Shown here: in pieces, positions 25,053 through 37,300 of the stretch
Position numbering within the stretch: position 1 is the stretch's first letter
How the letters are laid out: every line of letters starts with the position of its first letter
Assembly: GCA_001972305.1 (NCBI GenBank)
Contig: BDDD01002023.1
Coordinates: forward strand, 125,291 to 189,290
Direction: 5' to 3'
DNA length: 64,000 nucleotides
Source of the DNA: Cephalotus follicularis
Lineage: Eukaryota > Streptophyta > Magnoliopsida > Oxalidales > Cephalotaceae
Program-made: the position numbers and the translations under genes
The notes under the pieces: generated by a model
Told to the model about the DNA's origin: nothing
Seen by the model: the letters and a program-made list of their open reading frames with translations, nothing else
Databases searched by the model: none

Positions 25053-26300
25053 ATGCCTCCGAGGAAGAACACCTTGGGTGGAGCCACTGGCAGCCAACAG
25101 CAGGAGGTTGCAGCTCCTCCCCCAGAGGCCATCCAAGTGGTGGCCCAAGAACCAGCTCCCGTCAAGGGAGAGCAGCTCAGTCAATTCCTACAGGGATTGG
25201 AGCGTGTTACTGATCGGTTGCTCACAACTTTAGCCAACCAACAACAGCAAGCCGGGCCCGCTCAGCCAGTGGTCCGAGGAGTATCTGGCCCCCACAGGCC
25301 AGAGGTGGAGACAAGGCACCCCCGAGGTACCAGGCGAAACCAGTCCAGGGGAGACGAACTTCCCCTTAGGCGGTCAGGGGACAACAATCCCCTGGGAAGG
25401 AGGCCTGAGATCAATGCATCTCAGAGAGCTGAGTCCTCGACTGCTAGGGATCACCCCAACGATCCCAGGAGGGTGCATCCTCAACACCAGGCTATGGAAG
25501 TGGATCCTCGGCAGGAGGCCAGGGGAGCAGAGGAGGCACAAGTGCGTTCCAATGCCCCACGCAGAGCTGGCACAGCCCGAGGAAGCAGGGTCAATCCCCT
25601 AGCCTCAGTGGCTGGAAGGTCACATGTTTCTAGCAGAGTTAGGAACATAGAAGAGGTGGAGAAAGCAGTGGATAGAAGGCTTGCAGACCTGGAAAGGAGG
25701 TTCCGAGGAGTCGAACAACACAGGGGGCATCTATCCGAGGTGCAAAACATCAATGCACACCCCTTCACAGCCGAGATCATAGCAGAGCTAGTCCCCAGTG
25801 GGTTCCGAAACCCAAATCTTGATAAGTACGATGGGTCCACGGACCCCATCCAACATGTACGCTCATACATCCAGGCTATGTGGATGTATCAAGCCTCGGA
25901 CGCTATGCTCTGCCGAGGATTCCCAATGACCTTGATTGGAGCTGCCCAGTCATGGTACTTTACCTTGGCAAGGAACTCAGTGAAGAGCTTCGAACAGTTT
26001 ACGGAACTGTCCGTGACAAAGTTCCTCAACAGCACCACACAGAGGAGAAACTCCACCCACCTCATCAACGTGGTGCATGGTAAGGATGAATCGCTGAGAG
26101 ATTACCTCACCAGGTTCAAAAAGGAATCACTCACAGTGAAAGACTTGGAGCCTTCCTTTGCTCTGGTAGCCCTGAACAACGGGCTGAGGAGCAACTCATC
26201 ATTCACCTTCTCTCTATTGAAGAAACCAGTAAAAGACATGGCAGAATTGCTGAAAAGGGCAGAGAGATATGTCAATGCCGAGGAAGAGATGGTGGCCAGG
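25053..26300 (+). other. gag region of the younger Tat-like element
   Basis: Starts MPPRKNTLGGATG. A Gln/Pro-rich N-terminal part is followed by an Arg-rich stretch and a coiled-coil-like part (VEKAVDRRLADLERRFRGVE). The Retrotrans_gag core has AQSWYFTLA and FVTKFLNSTTQRRNS-like patterns. It would build the virus-like particle shell in an active relative. Fossil; a zinc knuckle was not seen. Confidence 0.8.
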
Positions 26301-26329
26301 AAGCAAAAGACACCCTGGACTGGCCATAT

Positions 26330-29300
26330 AACCTTCTCGGAGGCGGACTATGAGGGAGTACGTCTTCCTCACGATGATCCAGTGGTGGTTACCCTTCTCG
26401 TAGAACTCTTTACCATGAAGAGGATCCTCCTCGATAGTGGCAGCTCGGCCGATATCCTGTACAAGCATGCATTTTATTAGTTGAGGATACCGGCCGACCA
26501 ACTAAAGCCCGTCAAAACCCCACTGGTTGGATTCACAGGTGAAACGATCCATCCTCTGGGATCTATCAACCTGTCCGTGGTTGCAGGCACGGCCCCACGT
26601 CAAACTCAGGTAGAGATGACGTTCCTGGTGGTGGATACCCCAAGTCCATACAATGCTATAGTAGGGCGACCAGGTCTGAACTTGTTGGAAGCCATAGTGT
26701 CCACGAGACACTTATTAATGAAGTTTCCCACAAGGCTTGGCGTGGAGGAGGTCAGAGGAGACCAAGAGGTGGCGAGGAGATGTTATAAAACTGCCATCTC
26801 GGATAAGGGGAAGGGCAAGGTTCTCCCCATAGCGAATGTAGAGCTCATAGGAGACATGGAACCTGTGCATCCACAGCCGGTAGAGGATGTCCTCCAAGTG
26901 CCCGTGGAAGAGGGCAACACAGAGAGAGTACTCCAAGTTGGCTCACAACTTGGAGAGGCGGAGAAGCAGGAATTAATAACATTCCTCCGAGATAATAAAG
27001 ATGTTTTTGCATGGTCGACAGAGGAGGTCCCTGGCATCAGTCCAGATATAATGGTTCACAAACTAAGTGTGGACCAAGCCAGGCCTCTGATCAGACAAAA
27101 GAAGAGGAACTTTGCCCCTGAGAGGCCGCAGGCAATGGCCGAGGAGGTAGGCAAGTTGTTGCAGGCAGGTTTTATCAGAGATGTGCACTACTCGGACTGG
27201 CTAGCAAATCTGGTGTTGATCAAAAAAGCCAACGGAAAATGGAGGATGTGCATAGACTTCACAGACCTCAATAAAACCTGCCCAAAGGATCACTTCCCTC
27301 TTCCAAAGATAGATCAACTGGTAGACGCAACCTCGGGTTACAGAATATTAAGCTTCTTGGACGCTTACTCGGGATATAATCAAATCCCCATGTACAAGCC
27401 TGATGAGAACAAGACAGCGTTCATAACCGACCGAGGAATGTACTGTTACAAGGTCATGCCCTTTGGCTTGAAGAATGCAGGGGCTACCTACCAGCGCTTG
27501 GTCAACAAAATTTTTGAACCTCAGATTGGGAAGAATATGGAGGTATACATAGACGATATGCTCGTCAAAACCCCAGCCAGGAACCCTCATGTAAAAGACT
27601 TGGAGGAGACATTTGGAGTGTTGAGGAGGTATAATATGAAGCTCAATCCGTCCAAGTGTACATTTGGGGTCACCTCGGGAAAGTTCCTCAGATTCATGGT
27701 CTCTAGCAGAGGAATAGAGGCCAATCCAGAGAAGATCTCGGCGATTCAAAGCATGAGACCACCTCAAACCATCAGGGATGTCCAGAGGTTAAATGGAAAG
27801 ATTGCAGCCCTGAGTAGGTTTGTGTCCAAGTCGGCAGAGAAGTGCCTTCCCTTCTTTAAAATACTTAGAGATCCCAAGGGATTCTCGTGGTCCGACGACT
27901 GTCAAGTCAAGCAGCCTTCGACAAGTTGAAGGAGTATTTGGCTTCTCTTCCTCTAATCTCGAAGCCTAAGGATGGAGAAGACCTGTATTTGTACCTTGCG
28001 GTCACCTCGGGCGCAGTGAGTGCAGTGCTAGTTAGGGAAGAGGACAAAGTTCAAAAGCCAGTATACTATGTGAGCAAGGCTTTGAACGATGCAGAGGGGA
28101 GATACCCAGAGGTGGAGAAGTTTGCTTATGCTTTGATCATCTCGGCCAGGAAATTGAGGCCGTATTTTCAAGCCCATACAATCAAGGTTCTGACTGACAA
28201 ACCACTCAAACAAGTTCTCGCCAAGCCTGACACCTCGGGCAGGCTAATCAAATGGTCAGTCAAACTAGGCGAGTATGATGTGAAGTTCGAAGCCAGACCA
28301 GTCATCAAATCACAGGTACTGGCCGAATTTGTTGGAGATAATACACCTACGGAGTGTATGGAGGAGAACCCTTCCGAGAACGAGAAGGGAATATGGAAGT
28401 TGTTAGTGCACGGATCCTCCTGCCTCTCCGGCAGTGGGGCAGGGTTAGTATTGACGAGTCCAGATGGTTGGACATTGGAGTATGCTCTGAGGTTCAAATT
28501 CCAAGCTACAAATAACGAAGCTGAGTGGGAAGCTCTGATAGCTGGACTGAAAATTGCAAAGCACTTGGAGGTGCAGAGGATTGAAGCCTCAAGTGATTCT
28601 CAGCTGGTGGTTGGTTTGGAGAATGGGGAGTATGAGGCCAGAGAAGACCTTATGACGAAGTACTTATCCCATTTTCAGGGCATGAAGTCAGCCTTCGAAG
28701 TTTTGAGAATTATTAAAGTACCCAGAGCAGAGAATGTCAGAGCAGACCAATTGTCAAAGCTAGCAACAGCAGAGGAGTTGGAGAAAAATCAAACAGTGCT
28801 AGTTGACTACCTGGATCGTCCGACCATCTCTCAGGCAGAGGTAATGGACATAGATGTTCCTCAAGAGCCAAATTGGATGACTCCCTTTATTAATTGGCTA
28901 AGGGATGGGATCCTACCCGAGGACCCCGTGGAGGCGAGGAAGCTGGTTTACAGAGCAAACAGATTCCAATTCAGAGATGGGATCCTCTACAAAAGGTCTT
29001 TCTCATTTCCTTGGCTAAGGTGCTTGAACCCGTCAGAAGCCGACTACGCCCTAAGGGAGGTCCATGAAGGAATTTGTGGCAACCACACAGGGGGCAGGAC
29101 TTTATCTCACAAGTTGTTAAGGCAAGGTTACTACTGGCCGACCATGCATCAAGATGCTATAAACTTAGTGAGAAAGTGTGACAAGTGTCAGAGGAACGCC
29201 AATATAAGTAGAAGGCCTTCTCAACCTCTGACATCAATTACGGCCCCGTGGCCCTTCGCACAGTGGGGAATGGACTTCGTCGGACCATTACCTATGGCAA

Positions 29301-30109
29301 CAGGCCAGAGGAAGTTTCTCATTGTAGCAGTTGACTACTTCACCAAGTGGGTGGAAGCAAAACCTTTGGCCATAATTACAGAGAAGAACACAGAGAGCTT
29401 TGTGTGGAAGTGAATCATCTGCAGATTCGGAGTTCCGAGGACAATTATCACCGACAATGGAAAGCAGTTTGATTGCCAAGCCTTTTGGGACTTTTGCAGA
29501 GAATGGAGAATTGAGCATAGGCTTGCCTCAGTAGCCTACCCTCAAAGCAATGGCCAGGTCGAGGTGATCAACAGAGAAATCATCTCGGGTTTGAAGAAGC
29601 GGCTAGAAGACAGCAAGGGAAGGTGGATCGAGGAACTACCAAGTGTATTATGGGCATACAGAACCACTCCTCGGACTACAACCAAAGAATCCCCATATAG
29701 TTTGTGTTTTGGAGCAGAGGCTATGATACCAGTGGAGGTGGGAATGCAATCCCCAAGAGTTGTACATTTCACTGAAGACAACAACGAAGAAGGGCTTAGA
29801 TGCCTCCTCGACCTTGTGGGAGAACTCAGAGATAAAGCTGCAATCAGAGTCGCAGCTTATCAGCAGAGGGTGAGCCGTTACTACAGCAAGAAAGTAAGCC
29901 TGAGACCACTAAGGCAAGGAGATCTAGTTCTACGCAACTCAGCCGTTGCAGATCCTACTGGCACCCGAGGAAAACTAGCCCCTGCCTGGGACGGGCCATA
30001 CAAGATCAAAAGGGTCCTCTGCCCAGGAACATTCAAACTCGAAACTTTGAGGGGTAGGGAGATTGCCAGAGCTTGGAATGCCGAGCATCTGAGGAAGTAT
30101 TATCAATAA
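26330..30109 (+). other. pol region of the younger Tat-like element
   Basis: Domains in order: protease with LLDSGSSADIL near 26430; reverse transcriptase with SFLDAYSGYNQIPM near 27350 and YIDDMLVKT near 27545; connection and RNase H with the LFQ-type segment near 27900-28330; a second RNase-H-like domain (about 28390-28760); an integrase zinc finger (HEGICGNHTGGRTLSHKLLR and CDKCQRN, about 29065-29195); the integrase core DFVGPLP near 29275; and a C-terminal part ending AEHLRKYYQ at 30109. The doubled RNase H is a known Tat-lineage trait. Fossil, broken. Confidence 0.85.
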
Positions 30110-31400
30110 TTGTAAGATATTTTCAATGAAGTTTGAATTTTTTCAAGTTTTGTGTTCAACATTATAGTTCCAAGTTTGCAAGGGACCGGAGGTCCAATGT
30201 TCAAGTCATCAAACCTCTGAACAGCCACCGATTAGCTCCCTCAGTCCTAAGATAAGCATCTCGGACCACGCCCCCAAGGGGGCATCTCGGGATCTAAAGT
30301 TTCCTAAGCCTTACGAAGGCTAATTCTTGGAAGAAAAACTAACACAAGCCGAGGTCTCAGACAGACCAGTGAAACAGTCCTTCAAGAGCATCCAAGGATG
30401 CATACACCAAAGCCTCCTTCCGAGGAGCATGTCGAAGCCTCCTTTCGAGGAGCATACTAAAGACTCCTTCCGAGGAGCACCGATATACATCAGCAAAGAC
30501 TCCTTCCGAGGAGCACGCCTAAAGACTCCTAAGGAAGCACTAAGACTCCTAAGGGAGCAAATCCTGGTCGGCAATACCATGGGAACTTGTCCAACCAGAC
30601 CTAAAATCGTGACTTGAAAGGCGAATCCATGGGAACTCGCAACGATCAAGCTCGTCGGACTGAGCACTTTAATACAAGTGTCTCCAAGTGGACTGAAAGC
30701 TCAGCCGACCTGTCCTAAAACATCTTAGGTCAGACGATGCTCTCCTCGGCAAACCCATAGGAACTTGTCCGAGCAGACCAAGAACTCAACCTGTGAGTAC
30801 AAAAGTTTTCTTATAATTACTTAAGCATTTTTACAAATAAGGAGTCCTACGAGGACTGTCAAAGCTTGAGTGACCTCGTCCATGCAAGGTTAGTGAATTG
30901 GGCTAACTTAAAAGTTCTAAGGAATTATCAGTACTTATGTACACTTAAAGCTCAAACACGCTTGGAATTAATTAAGTCCAAGAATACAAGGGCTTGTTAT
31001 TTCTGATTAGTTACTTAAGCCTTTTTGGAGTTAGTTGCCCACTTGTGCGAGAAATCCGAGGTCACAACAAGGATAAAATTCCTAAGGGAAATGTCAACAC
31101 ATATATGCACTCAAAGCTCAAGCATACAAGGAACCGATTGAAGATAAAGTCCGAGAAGGCAATGCCTTTTTTACTTATATTTTTGATAAGTTACTTAAGC
31201 TTTTTTGGAGTCAAGTGCTCACTTGTGGGAAGAGTTAGAGGTTACTATGAAGACAAAATTCCTAAGGGAATTATTAACAAGTACAAGTATGTAGAGGTCA
31301 ACCACAACACACAGAAGGAAAAGTTAAATGCAAGGCCAGAGAATGAAAAAGAAATTCCTTTATTGAAGATTCAAAAAGATTACAAGTGATGCGAAAGACT
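30110..31400 (+). repeat. 3' noncoding region with two kinds of tandem repeat
   Basis: About 30411-30560 holds at least six copies of AAGACTCCTTCCGAGGAGCA-like units 20-36 bp apart. Each can fold on itself (CTCC...GGAG). About 30990-31280 holds a larger repeat of about 181 bp (GTTACTTAAGC at about 31010 and 31191); a weaker third copy is possible near 30815. No sense ORF of note. Confidence 0.7.
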
Positions 31401-31421
31401 ATTACAAAATAAAAATAAAAG

Positions 31422-34161
31422 CTAAGCTTGAGGAGCATCTTCGTGCTCTGAAGGAGGATCTTCAGGAGGAGGTGGATGAGCAAAAAAGGCCGCAACAGAA
31501 GGAAGAGGAGGATCTCCCAGGCCAGCAAAGGGGTCCTCTGGAGCTGGAGAAGAACGAAGAGCCGAGGAATCCAATGCAGGGTCCGAGGAAGCAGCAGCAG
31601 GATCCGCAGCGAGAACAACCAAGTCAGGGGAAGTGGGAGTAGCCGGATCATCCACCAAGGCAGAAGAGGAACCTTCCGCCAACCTCTGACGGACCTTCTC
31701 CTCCACTGAATCAATTCCCTCTGGGTAGAAGTCAAATGCATTGGCAGAGGGACAATACAATACTTCATCCAGCGGGAACTCGGGCTGCAGAGAAGCGACC
31801 CAATTCCTGCATGCATAGAAGCCCCGACGAAAGTACTCGGCCGCTTCTAGGAACACTGCTTCATCGAACTCGTACGAGCTCTTGAACTCCTCCACAGAGG
31901 ACTTTATCAACTCCTGGAACTCCTCTGAGTTCTTGAAGTCGGCCACTGCCTGGCTCCTTTCCCTCCTCAGCTGCTCCAGCTCTATCCTCTACTGCTCCAT
32001 TTCTCTCCTCTGCTGCCGCTCAAGCTTGACCACCAGGTCATCAATTTCCTTCTCGGCTCGGTCCAGCTTGGCCTCCAGCCCCTTCCTCACGGCCCTTTCC
32101 CCCTCCAAGTCCTCAACTGCTTGCTTCTTCTCCTTGTCCAAGGACTCCTGAACTTTGAGAACCTTGTTCAGTTGAGCTTGGGCCGAGCGAGCAGTTTCCT
32201 CTAATGTGGCCATGCTCGACCTCAGCTCTCTGTCCCTGGCCACAACTGCAGAGAAGTTGTCCACAAGCAGTTGAGTGTTGTTCAGAGCCTGTCAGAGAAG
32301 CAAAAAAGTGTTAGAGGTTATGAAGAACTAGAGTACAAGAAAAGTCAAGGAAACCAAGGAAGAGATCACTTACCCTCAAGTTGCTCCTCAGACAGTGGGT
32401 CACCAACTCCTCGTTGGACCATCTCTGCCTCGCCTCCATCTCTATAGGGAAGAAGACCAGCCGACTAATGGCCTGGGGGACTCCAGGACCATTCAGGTTC
32501 AAGTGGTGGCAGTCCATGCCCTTGAACTCGTTAAGCAGCTCGTCCACCTCCCGAGTCGGAGGAATGAGAATTGGGTCCCGAGAGCTTGATCCGAGGGCAG
32601 CCACGTTCTCGACCTCCTGTACCTTCTGGGTCCCATCCACGTCCTTCCCCTTCCTGCTCCTTTTTGTCAGAGGAGCGTGTTCAGAGGAGGGGGCGTTGTC
32701 TGCCGGCCTTTTCCTTGTTTCTTTCCTCTTCTCGGTGGTAGCAACGGGAGCCCTAGGAGGAGGAGGAGGAGTCTTGGCCTGCGGCCTTGACCCCTCGGCC
32801 ACAGGGGCCTTCGCCTTAGGCTTTGGCCCAGTAGGTGCAGGGGCCTTCCTCTGATCAGTGGCCTTTATGATAGCAGAGAGATCTCGGCGAGGAGCCATAG
32901 CTGAAAGAAGACATGAGAGTTAGAGTCAGAGATCAAAAAATGCAGAAGTTAGTAAAAATAGCATTAACAGAAGGGAAAGAGGAGACAATGGTTTTATACA
33001 ATTTTGTTCCGAAGTTGGGGGCAGAGGACTATCTTGCTCTCCCTTTCCCTCTGAAACGTCATCCTCGGATCCGTCCGAGGAGGATCCTTGTCCGAGGACC
33101 ACACTCAGTCCTGCCTGGACCAGACGATCCTCAGTAATGGTGGAGTTCACATCCTCTGGCTCAAGGGCCAGGAGCTTACTAAGACCTATCTTCTCAGCCG
33201 AGGTCAGGAGAGATTTTTTGTTCAGAGATTTAATGTCCAAGGAGTTGAACCAGGGAGAGGGAATAAAACCTTCAAAGTCCTTTATTAGGAAATACTTCCT
33301 CCTCCAGTTTTTTATGGATTGGGTAGGGTTGATAAGAAGTTTTTTCACCCCAGAACGGGACTTGAAAAAATACCCGATCGTTTTGGGGGTGGCCGAGATG
33401 ACGTGAAACTCTTTGAAAAGATTCACAGTTGCGTCCACCTCGGACTCTATGCACTTGACAAGGAAGCCTATCATGAATCCCCAAGACTGAGGTTGAAGAT
33501 ATGAGGGATGAAGACTAAAGCTAACTAGGACCGAGATGGAAAAGGAAGGAACTGGGACCCTCAGACCATGGGAAAGAGCCCCTTCGAAGATCACAAAGAG
33601 ACCTTCTCAGCTCTCGGTGACTATCCGAGGATCCTTGGGAAGACAGTAGGTCAACCCACGAGGGAAGTTGTACATTCTAGAGAGCCTTTTGACCTCGGCT
33701 TGGCTGAGGGTTCTCACACCGAAGACACAATCCTCAGGAAGAGGATTGGCCTCTGCAGTGGGTGTATTAGGGTCACCCACCGCAGCCCCTAGACTACCTT
33801 CAACCCTAAGTGGCCTTTCGGCGGTGGGAACCACCATGGCCAAAGGCTCAACTGACAAGGGAGAAGTAGAAGAAGATTCGCTAGACTGTTCTTGACTAGC
33901 CATGAAATAAGAGATGAAGAAGAAGAAATCACTAAAAAGAAAACCGTAGAACGGTTTAGAAAAGCAAAGAGTTGACAGAAACTTACCAATGATTTTGATT
34001 CGAAGGTTTGGGATAAGGAACTGAAGACACTGCAGATTTAGGCTCTCAAAAATACTGTAAGTTCTGAAGGTTGAAGAAGCGAAAGTTGTGATGAGAGAAG
34101 AACAAAAGCTTTTATAGACCCCCTCCTCGGATCCTGGCCCTCCACTTCGCACAAGATCCAA
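31422..34161 (-). other. Antisense accessory gene region of the younger Tat-like element
   Basis: Five minus-strand coding blocks. 33607-34161 contains a likely start at 33903 (MASQEQSSES) and a segment LSQAEVKRLSRMYNFPRGLTY. 32926-33594 has the Transposase_28-type ALSHGLRVPVPSF. 32311-32898 is Pro/Ala/Lys-rich (MAPRRDLSAI) with an Arg/Lys patch. 31989-32264 is a strongly charged coiled coil. 31422-31946 has FRRGFYACRNWV and an acidic Pro-rich tail. The gaps between blocks have splice-like edges, so a multi-exon antisense gene is possible. Function unknown. Such antisense ORFs are a known Tat-lineage feature. Fossil with about one break. Confidence 0.65.
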
Positions 34162-34544
34162 CGGTTGGGAAACAGATCGTCACATCAGGCGCGGGAAATG
34201 AGGAGACAGGTGGGGGAAATGAAAAGACAGAGGCGGGAGTTGTTCTGTGCACGCCACGTGTGAAGCGTACTCAGTACGCAACTTAAATGATAATCATAAC
34301 GGTTCACAACTCGAGGCCTGTTGATAAGATCAAGGGCAGACCAAGGGGCAGGCTTTAGTCCTCGGGTCAAGCAGACTATGTTTTGTATCAGAGGAACAAC
34401 AGAAGCAATATTCTCATTCTCGGTCCATTAGTACAAGGAAAAGCTAACAGGAAATATTGCAGAGGAGTCTTGCCCGGGCCACGGCTCTCAACTCTGATCC
34501 TCCTCCTCTGAACAAGGTCAGAGAACAAGGACCAGGGGGGCATA

Positions 34545-35500
34545 TGATGGAGGAAAAATATGTTTATATTAAGAAGGACACGTGTCCACTGCAGACATGA
34601 CCAGCTGGCCATGAGGGATTAGAAGCTTGTCCATAGGGCATGCCGAAGAGCGTACACATAGCAAAGAACGTCCTCCTCGGACCCAGAGCCGAGGACCGTT
34701 ATTTTTCGAAGAGAACATACTGAGACTTCAAGTCCGAGGACATTCCACGGACTTGGAGTCAGAAGACCACATCCAGAATGTCAAGGCCGAGGACTACCTC
34801 TACCCACAGTATGTATCAGGCATAAGGTAGGAGACTCGCCTACCATTACATAGAAACTGGTAACCTCCTCCTCGGACGCATGCAAAAAGATTCTATCCTC
34901 GGATTAATAAAAACCTGGCAACTTGAGCACACACAACCGAGGAGTAAAAGGGGATAACAAGAGGACCATGACCTCGGCAGCAGTATCATAATCAGTTTCC
35001 CCCACAGCCCTGAAACGGAGGACCTCAGCCTTATCTATGGGATAAGGAGATTAATTCCACCTGATTTCTCGAGATTTGTACTTATCCAAATGAAGAGATA
35101 GTGTCATAACCAACTACAAACAAAGGAAACAGCGACATTATTGGCAGAGATCAAGGGGAATGACCAAGATCCTCGGCATTTCCCTAGGGGATAGATACAA
35201 CCTCCGTTTTTCACGCTCCATCAGTTACCAAACACCACTATAAATACAAGTTCAACAGACTGAACAAAGGTCAGCCATTTTTTACTTTGCAAAGAACATT
35301 GTTTCATCTGCACTTTGTCTAACTTGAGCGTCGGAGTGTCCCCGGGAGAACAACCTCCTGGACTTTCCACCATTTCTGTTACCTTGTGCAGGTTTCCGAG
35401 ATCAAATTCTTCCTTCAGGCATTCTTTGGCTAGCGTTTCTCTTAACAAATAAAACTCCTCCACGTAGGATACTGTTGAGAGAAGGATTTCTGTATCAACA
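34545..35500 (+). repeat. 3' LTR of the younger Tat-like element
   Basis: About 956 bp, TGATGGAGG...TATCAACA. It is preceded by ACCAGGGGGGCATA (polypurine tract) and followed by AGAAT. Confidence 0.93.
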
Positions 35501-36069
35501 AGAATTATTTTTAAATAAAATCTTTTATACTAATAACCTATAAAGATAATATAATTTTTTTATTTTGAGCATAACGGAGAATTGAGGTTTCCAATAAATA
35601 TAATACTATATATTATTGCCTAATTGTGAATAATTAAGATATATGCAATTAAACTTGTGGCAATCAATAAATATTTTTAGTAAATTATAAAGAAGCAATT
35701 GAAATAGTTGAACGCAACTAAATTCAATAGTGAGTTGCATAAAAGAGATTAGTCACTCGCATAAATAATAACTACAAAACAAACTATTGAATTGATAGAT
35801 TTTTATACATTTGTACATAACGATTTATTTGTTTGGTAACTAAAGAAGTTATCCAAATCTCAACTATTACGTGGATACGTTTTGTATCCTAAAATTCATG
35901 AAATGTAACTATTTATATCAAAGACATACCATTTCACTGTGCGTTACATACTAAAATGATTACATTTGTCCACCAAAATAGTATTATAACAATCAATACC
36001 TTTGCCCACCTCCAATCACCCGCTCTTTCTCTCAAACTCCATTATATATATCGAACTGATTTTTTAGAT
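35501..36069. other. AT-rich spacer
   Basis: About 570 bp of AT-rich native DNA after the target-site copy AGAAT. I see no gene, RNA or transposon end in it. Confidence 0.6.
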
Positions 36070-36387
36070 AATTCCACGGTATATAATTAGTGACAATACG
36101 TGTTGACATTAATTTATCAATTATTTGTTACAAGTAGATGTTGTCATTAAAAATATAAATTTTTTGTGACAAGAGAAAATATTGTCACTAATATATAAAA
36201 TTTAGTTATAAATTTATAATTTGTCACTGATACTTTGTCACATCAGTGACGAGTTTAATATTCGTCACTGATGTTAATTTTTCCACCAAATTTAATTTTT
36301 GCTTTATTTAATAACCAATAATACAGTGGCGACTTTGTAGTGACAACATAGTTAAATGTCCTAATAAATATAAGAATTCTTGTAGTG
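36070..36387. mobile_element. CACTA-type transposon end (non-autonomous)
   Basis: The right end reads GAATTCTTGTAGTG, the reverse complement of CACTACAAGAATTC, the standard plant CACTA terminus. About ten subterminal TTGTCAC/GTGACAA-like repeats lie between 36088 and 36350, in both orientations, as expected for transposase-binding subterminal repeats. The matching left terminus was not found nearby, so the left limit is approximate and the copy may be a MITE-like or truncated derivative. Confidence 0.6.
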
Positions 36388-36660
36388 AGTTTTGAACAGG
36401 AGCCTTCCGGAGCCCAAATAACATAATTTGTGAAAGTGTTTACAAGATAACCTCTCAAATAGGTTTGATATGACTAATACAGATCACAATGTTAAACACT
36501 CAGAAAAACTCAAAAGATAAAGCTTAGAAGCCTTTTAGAACACTATAGAGCACTTTGAGCTTTTTGGAAATAGAATGCTTGAATATGATATCTCTCTTGA
36601 TGTTGTGTAATTCTTGTTGAATTGATGTAGTTCAGTGTGTTCTTCTGAAGTTTGAGTCTT

Positions 36661-36671
36661 CCTTATATAGG
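36661..36671 (-). promoter_or_regulatory. Probable TATA box of the SIRE-like LTR
   Basis: CCTATATAAGG on the minus strand, about 97 bp downstream of the nearest copy of the phased motif array. Confidence 0.55.
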
Positions 36672-36764
36672 CAGAAAAGAGTTGTAGCCGTTGCATAATT
36701 CATGGAAGCTTTTGATTTAAAAATGTGTTAGTGTAATTCTGAATTTTGTCTCTGCTGACATAAA

Positions 36765-37300
36765 GACGTCGATGTCTTCATAAAGGCGTCGATGTCTTTG
36801 ACTGTTACTAGCCGTTGAAAGTGCTCCAACTAGCCGTTCCATGTTTTCCGGGTCAATCCATTTAAAAAGACGTCGATGTCTTTTTAAAGGCGTCGATGTC
36901 TTTGCTGGGAATATGTCCAGGCATTTGAATCTACGAACATCACATCGACTTCTTCTATAGGGGTCGATGTCTTTTCTAGGTTTTCCAGATTGGTCTAGAA
37001 AGACGTCGATGTCTTTGTTTAGGGATCGATGTCTTTGCATGGACGTCGATGTCTTCACAAACAAGCATCGATGTCATCACTCGAAATTGTCCTGTAACTT
37101 TGGCACCTAAAGACGTCGATGTCTTCTTGATAGGGATCGATGTCTTCTGTACGGATGTTGATGTCTTTGCTTGTAGGGATCGATGTCTTCATTAAAATTT
37201 GACCTGTAACTTATGGCACGAAAGACGTCGATGACTTCTTGAAAGGGATCGATGTCTTTTGTACGGAAGTCGATGTTTTTTACTTGAAGGTCGATGTCTT
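36765..37300 (-). repeat. Phased near-palindrome array in the SIRE-like LTR (core GTCGATGTC)
   Basis: Eighteen copies of AAGACGTCGATGTCTT or close variants, which is self-complementary except for one G-T pair. Core starts: 36768, 36788, 36872, 36892, 36944, 36963, 37005, 37025, 37045, 37067, 37115, 37136, 37157, 37179, 37227, 37248, 37269, 37290. Most steps are 19-22 bp and the rest are 42, 48, 52 or 84. The last eight copies form a 112-bp higher-order repeat of four sites each. Confidence 0.95.

Larger units (their letters stand above)
24055..35500 (+). mobile_element. Tat-like Ty3/gypsy element (younger), nearly whole, with target-site duplication
   Basis: Element of 11.4 kb. AGAAT at 24050-24054 is repeated at 35501-35505. 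Parts: 5' LTR 24055-25007; primer-binding region 25008-25025; gag about 25053-26300; protease about 26330-26700; reverse transcriptase about 27130-27700; RNase H about 27900-28330; second RNase-H-like domain about 28390-28760; integrase about 29030-30109; 3' repeats about 30110-31400; antisense accessory genes 31422-34161; polypurine tract about 34531-34540; 3' LTR 34545-35500. The LTRs differ at about 24 sites (about 2.5%), so insertion was probably one to two million years ago. Structurally whole but broken, with about three breaks in gag-pol. Confidence 0.93.

Noticed and set aside
30994-31389. 131-residue plus-strand ORF
   Set aside because: Spans the 181-bp tandem repeat in the 3' noncoding part of the younger Tat-like element; repeat-derived.
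36717-37064. 115-residue minus-strand ORF rich in Asp-Ile-Asp and Arg-His-Arg
   Set aside because: By-product of the GTCGATGTC array; several steps of 20 or 22 bp show that no frame is kept across it.
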